Shown here one piece after another: positions 60,767-64,000 of a stretch of 64,000 nt of DNA (position 1 is the first letter of the stretch; every line of letters begins with the position of its first letter). The notes beneath the pieces were generated by a model. That model was not told the origin of the DNA, did no database searches, and saw only the letters and a list, made by a program, of their open reading frames with translations. Origin of the DNA: Bryocella elongata (lineage in GTDB: Bacteria > Acidobacteriota > Terriglobia > Terriglobales > Acidobacteriaceae). The position numbers and the translations under genes were made by a program. The DNA lies in NCBI RefSeq assembly GCF_900108185.1, contig NZ_FNVA01000010.1, positions 1 to 64,000 on the forward strand. The letters are read 5' to 3'.

Positions 60767-62827
60767 TTACTTGATTTCGACGAGAGTTGCGCTATCGCCT
60801 GATGTTTGAGCTTCCACCGGAATGAACTTACGGTACACGGCGTTCAAATATTCTCGACCTTGGCTGAAACTTGGACTGTAACCGATGTGGGTCCGAAAGA
60901 AATTAAGCCTCTGAGTTGCTTGGTCTAGAACTTGTGCCCATGTCTTCGCAATAACTGTGTACTCATAGTTTCTTCCCGCCACAATTCCGCTCTGGTATAC
61001 CACGCCTGGAGGCAAGTTCTTGACCATTGCTTCCTCTTGGGCTTGTTCACTAATTGCGTTTGAGAGCGCCCAAAAGGTCCACTTTGCGGGGACGCTGTGG
61101 AAGCGTTCATCTCTTGCAATAGCGAACGCATAGTCGCGAACCTCTTTGAGAACTGCGGGAGTTATCTTCTGAGACGGACGCTTGAGTTCAATGACGAGAT
61201 TATGCACAGGATCGACGCCTGAACGGGGAAGGGTTTTCCCTAAAACTGTCCCTGGCAGATTTTCATCAGCGGGTGGTTCAGAAGTAAGCGCAAGGTCCAC
61301 GATGCCCGTACCGCCGCCTTCAAAAGTGACATCCTCTGTAAAATCTATAAGACCTTCGTCGATCACATAGCCGCCGTTGCCTAGATGTTTCTTGAGAACA
61401 TTCAGCAAACTTTCATCATCATTCATGAGTAAGTACTCATCTCCGAAAAGCCAAGTATTCTCTGCGACGAGACGTTGAAGTTGCTTGCGTTCGAGGAGCT
61501 TGTCCCGGTAGGGACTGTCATACAGCATCGATTTAAGTCCTTGGATGAACTCCAACCGATCTGAAACAATCTTTGACGCATTGATGATTGAAACAAGAGA
61601 GGTTTTTTCCAGCAGAGTCGCCAGTTGGTCTCTCTTCTCCTTCGGCAAGCCAATGACCTCTTCTAGAATTTTTCGGAGCGACGAGGGACTTGTCTCAATC
61701 GCTTGCCTGAGGAGATTGAAAGTGAATTGTTTGCTTTTCTTTTTTGAACCCTTGAAGTCTGGCAGATACTTTTCGACATTTTGAGCTACTACATCGAATA
61801 CCTGTCGTTTAGCAACCTCAACAGCGTCGTTCGCTATACCTTCGTAGGGATAAATCTCTTCTTGCTTCCACTCTTCAACCTGTTCGGCTGCTTGCTCAGC
61901 CTGCCTGGACGCGGAGTATTCCCGCAGTTTCTCTCGCGTCAATTCCAGAAGCTTACCGAGATCACCCAATTCAATCTCGATAGCATCCTGTGCTTCCAGT
62001 TTTTCTAATAGCTCCGAGCGTAAGTATGCGGTGAACTGAAGCCCCGGCGCTTGAATCCCTGCGACAGTTTCACGAAGACTGAAACCATCTCGGCTACAAA
62101 GGAAAAGTGCGCGTTCCAGCGGAACCCGCCATTCAATCACGGTCAGCGTTTGTGGGGCGAGCTGACCATCTTCGGTCATGAAATCAAACGGAATATCTGT
62201 CGTTCGAGAGATGAGCTCGGCCGGATTGACGACAGCGCCATCGTATCGAAGCTCGACGTTGGGATATTGTCGTAGGTATAGAGCGAAATGCTCCGTAAGC
62301 TCTGGCTTGACTGCATCGAATTCGAGCGTCTCAAGTTTCGGCGAAGGATCCGAAATCGTAACGATGGTGCCGGGGCGATCACTTGACGGTGCAGGATCAG
62401 TAGCTGTGACGGTACGTCTATCCCCGGCGTCAAAGGCAATCTCATACTGCAGTACTTGCCCGTCCACCTCAAATCGAGTGTTCCAAATTACACGTCCGCC
62501 AAGAGACAGAGCCCGATAACGCCCGATGCCCTTTTTCCCGTGGAGCGCACGGCCTAACACCTTCGTGCGCTCACTTCGTCTCTTCCACGAGTCCCCGAGT
62601 TGACCAAAACCGCTGTCGAATTCTTCGGGGGGTATGCCCGTCCCGTCGTCCTCAATTTGGATTGAATCCAATCCAGAGAGGCCGTTTGGGGTCAAGATGA
62701 CAGCTATCTTTTTCGCGTCGGCGTCTAAAGCGTTCCAAATGAGTTCGATGAGTGCCAAGAGCGGCTTACGCGCTCGGGCCAGACTGTCAATATGGTCCGC
62801 TCCGACGGCTACGCTAATCCTTTTCAC
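60767..62827 (-). CDS. GHKL ATPase with nuclease-like C-terminus (MORC-like)
   Basis: 686 residues from GTG 62827, which has GAGGAAG at good spacing; an ATG 14 codons upstream is less likely. GHKL ATPase motifs: ALIELIWNALDADA (E28, N32), IEDDGTGIP and GKKGIGRYRAL. A middle helical region (about 300-500) leads to a C-terminal PD-(D/E)XK-like segment, GTGIVDLAL then LVIELKRPS, similar to Shedu/DUF4263-type nucleases. GHKL proteins of the MORC-like type are known in restriction-modification neighbourhoods. It lies 76 bp downstream of the type ISP enzyme on the same strand, so it may be a partner. Confidence 0.72.
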   Translation of the reverse strand: MKRISVAVGADHIDSLARARKPLLALIELIWNALDADAKKIAVILTPNGLSGLDSIQIEDDGTGIPPEEFDSGFGQLGDSWKRRSERTKVLGRALHGKKGIGRYRALSLGGRVIWNTRFEVDGQVLQYEIAFDAGDRRTVTATDPAPSSDRPGTIVTISDPSPKLETLEFDAVKPELTEHFALYLRQYPNVELRYDGAVVNPAELISRTTDIPFDFMTEDGQLAPQTLTVIEWRVPLERALFLCSRDGFSLRETVAGIQAPGLQFTAYLRSELLEKLEAQDAIEIELGDLGKLLELTREKLREYSASRQAEQAAEQVEEWKQEEIYPYEGIANDAVEVAKRQVFDVVAQNVEKYLPDFKGSKKKSKQFTFNLLRQAIETSPSSLRKILEEVIGLPKEKRDQLATLLEKTSLVSIINASKIVSDRLEFIQGLKSMLYDSPYRDKLLERKQLQRLVAENTWLFGDEYLLMNDDESLLNVLKKHLGNGGYVIDEGLIDFTEDVTFEGGGTGIVDLALTSEPPADENLPGTVLGKTLPRSGVDPVHNLVIELKRPSQKITPAVLKEVRDYAFAIARDERFHSVPAKWTFWALSNAISEQAQEEAMVKNLPPGVVYQSGIVAGRNYEYTVIAKTWAQVLDQATQRLNFFRTHIGYSPSFSQGREYLNAVYRKFIPVEAQTSGDSATLVEIK

Positions 62828-62903
62828 GCATCTTCCTCGAAAGCATCCATCATACCCGTTTCCTCCCAAAGAAGCGAAAAAAAAACGAAACCTCAGTTCA
62901 GTG

Positions 62904-64000
62904 CTAGTGAGGCAGCCCGGTTGCGGTTCGAATCAGATTTAGATAGTTCGCATCGAGGGCAATTCCATGTAGCAGAACGGCTGCGATTCGCCGTACGACC
63001 TGGGCAAAATACTGTGTTTCTTCAGGACGCAAGGCTCGATTGAGAAGCCGCGACTCCCGATAGCTAAGCCACTTTTTGAGAACCTGATAACCGCTTAGTG
63101 TGTATGCCCAGACGTTGATTGGGACCGCAGCCCAGCACGCCGCGCCATTCAGGTAGACGTCCACACATCTTTCGCCAAGAAGAGCTAATGCGTCATCGAC
63201 CGTAATTGACTCAGTTGCCGCTAGCGCGTTGATCTTCCCAAGCTCAGCGTCAGTCCAGTCACGCGTCACGATTCGACCGTTTCCAGGCATAACCTTCGTG
63301 CCTTGCAACCGACCCCAATCCGCTTCGAGAGCCAAAATCGTCTCGATGTCGTGTTCCGAAGGAAGGCTGAGTCTACCAAGGAAGGACCATTCCGCAGTCA
63401 TATTTAGTGGCGATTCGGCATCCAGCAGCCGAGATACAAACCTTCCGAGATTAGCGGATCGTTTAAGTTCTTCGCCGGTTGATGGAAGCGGAATTCGGGG
63501 CCAATCTCCGAGAAGGGCTCCAGCATTTTCCGCCCGGTATGCGGGTGTGTGCATGATCGCAAGCGCATGAAAAAATAAGTCCGAACCCGATCCATTCTTC
63601 GGTAACAGGTAGCGCTCTGCCGCAACACTTAAATTGTCATGGATCTCAACGTCGGAGAGTAATAACCCTGCGGTCGATAAAACTCTTTCAGGGAAGAAAC
63701 TTGATAGACCGTTACCGAAATTATCGGCCAGACCGTTGGCGACTGTGCCCCGAGAAAAGGTATCTCCTGATTCCCGTTGGCGCGCCTCCAGCCAAGTGGT
63801 ATTGCCTACAAGTTGAGCCATGTAGGTATCCCGTTTCTCATCTAGGAGTTTTGTTTCCGGCTCCCAGTAGAGCCAGCGTAGGTCAAAAGGCCGATAGACG
63901 TATCTCACGATTTGCCACGAACGGAAACCTCTCTCTTGGAGTGTCCTGCGAGTGGAAACCGGGTCAAATCGGGCGCTTCTTTCCATTGAGCTTGGTGCTA
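62904..64000 (-). CDS. Type ISP restriction-modification enzyme, C-terminal part (cut by window edge)
   Basis: 365 codons visible, in frame to the window end, so the 5' part is missing. The sequence matches the C-terminal specificity half of LlaBIII-type single-chain enzymes: VRYVYRPFDLRWLYWEPETK, SFFPERVLSTAGLLLSD, LFFHALAIMHTPAYRAENAG, FLGRLSLPSEHD and VWAYTLSGYQVLKKWLSYRE. Full-length relatives (about 1000-1600 residues) carry nuclease, helicase and N6-adenine methylase domains before this part. It recognises and restricts unmodified DNA. Lower GC than the transfer module, suggesting separate acquisition. Confidence 0.78.
   Translation of the reverse strand, partial: APSSMERSARFDPVSTRRTLQERGFRSWQIVRYVYRPFDLRWLYWEPETKLLDEKRDTYMAQLVGNTTWLEARQRESGDTFSRGTVANGLADNFGNGLSSFFPERVLSTAGLLLSDVEIHDNLSVAAERYLLPKNGSGSDLFFHALAIMHTPAYRAENAGALLGDWPRIPLPSTGEELKRSANLGRFVSRLLDAESPLNMTAEWSFLGRLSLPSEHDIETILALEADWGRLQGTKVMPGNGRIVTRDWTDAELGKINALAATESITVDDALALLGERCVDVYLNGAACWAAVPINVWAYTLSGYQVLKKWLSYRESRLLNRALRPEETQYFAQVVRRIAAVLLHGIALDANYLNLIRTATGLPH

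Noticed and set aside
1-64000. CRISPR arrays, rRNA operons or complete insertion sequences
   Set aside because: No regularly spaced direct repeats, no rRNA signature and no transposase gene were seen anywhere in the window.

Overview
The window is a stretch of bacterial mobile, accessory DNA, moderately GC-rich, with no ribosomal, central-metabolic or other housekeeping genes. Gene content (a MobF relaxase next to a VirB/VirD4 transfer system with its own SSB and RepB-type primase, plus many defence-like genes) fits an integrative and conjugative element (ICE) or ICE cluster. Codon use and protein style remind me of Acidobacteriota (Terriglobia), but this is a low-confidence impression without a marker gene.

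Layout. (1) 0-14.9 kb: accessory/defence island. It holds a 3'-truncated ArdC-like gene, a YhcG/DUF1016 nuclease, an HExxH protein, a three-gene minus-strand group (PD-(D/E)XK-like protein, DUF2026-like papain-fold protein, DUF4365-like protein), a SEFIR-domain protein, and a 1655-residue STAND NTPase with a Cap4-like nuclease end. (2) 14.9-33.2 kb, minus strand: a complete conjugation module A, reading leftward: virB2-virB3-virB4-virB9-virB10-orf-orf-virB5-orf-virB6-orf-virB8-virB11, then ssb-primase-RHH-like-mobilization protein-virD4-relaxase. (3) 33.3-38.1 kb: a LysR regulator, an excisionase-like HTH gene, a tyrosine integrase, a 45-bp 3' fragment of tRNA-Asp (att site) and a hipBA toxin-antitoxin pair. 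(4) 38.2-43.2 kb: a lone 1649-residue STAND-type ATPase. (5) 43.3-60.7 kb, plus strand: conjugation module B, collinear with module A gene for gene but in the opposite orientation. (6) 60.7-64 kb: a GHKL ATPase fused to a nuclease-like C-terminus, and the C-terminal part of a type ISP restriction-modification enzyme cut by the window edge.

How it works together. Each conjugation module encodes a full mating-pair apparatus (pilin VirB2, ATPases VirB4 and VirB11, core VirB8/9/10, VirB5/6), a coupling protein and a TrwC-type relaxase, so both could in principle transfer DNA. The proteins of the two modules are clearly homologous but diverged (VirB4 about four residues in five identical by eye), so they are two related elements brought together rather than a fresh duplication. 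The tRNA-Asp fragment beside the integrase suggests two elements accreted at one att site, with the junction at about 36.15 kb.

The most noteworthy signals are: the paired divergent transfer modules around an att site; an internal duplication in relaxase A only; several tiny proteins and noncoding elements conserved between the modules (candidate oriT, ssb leader, hairpins); a truncated antisense XRE gene inside module B; and the unusual defence-like proteins (SEFIR, Cap4-STAND, STAND with a possible PLD-like end, GHKL-nuclease).
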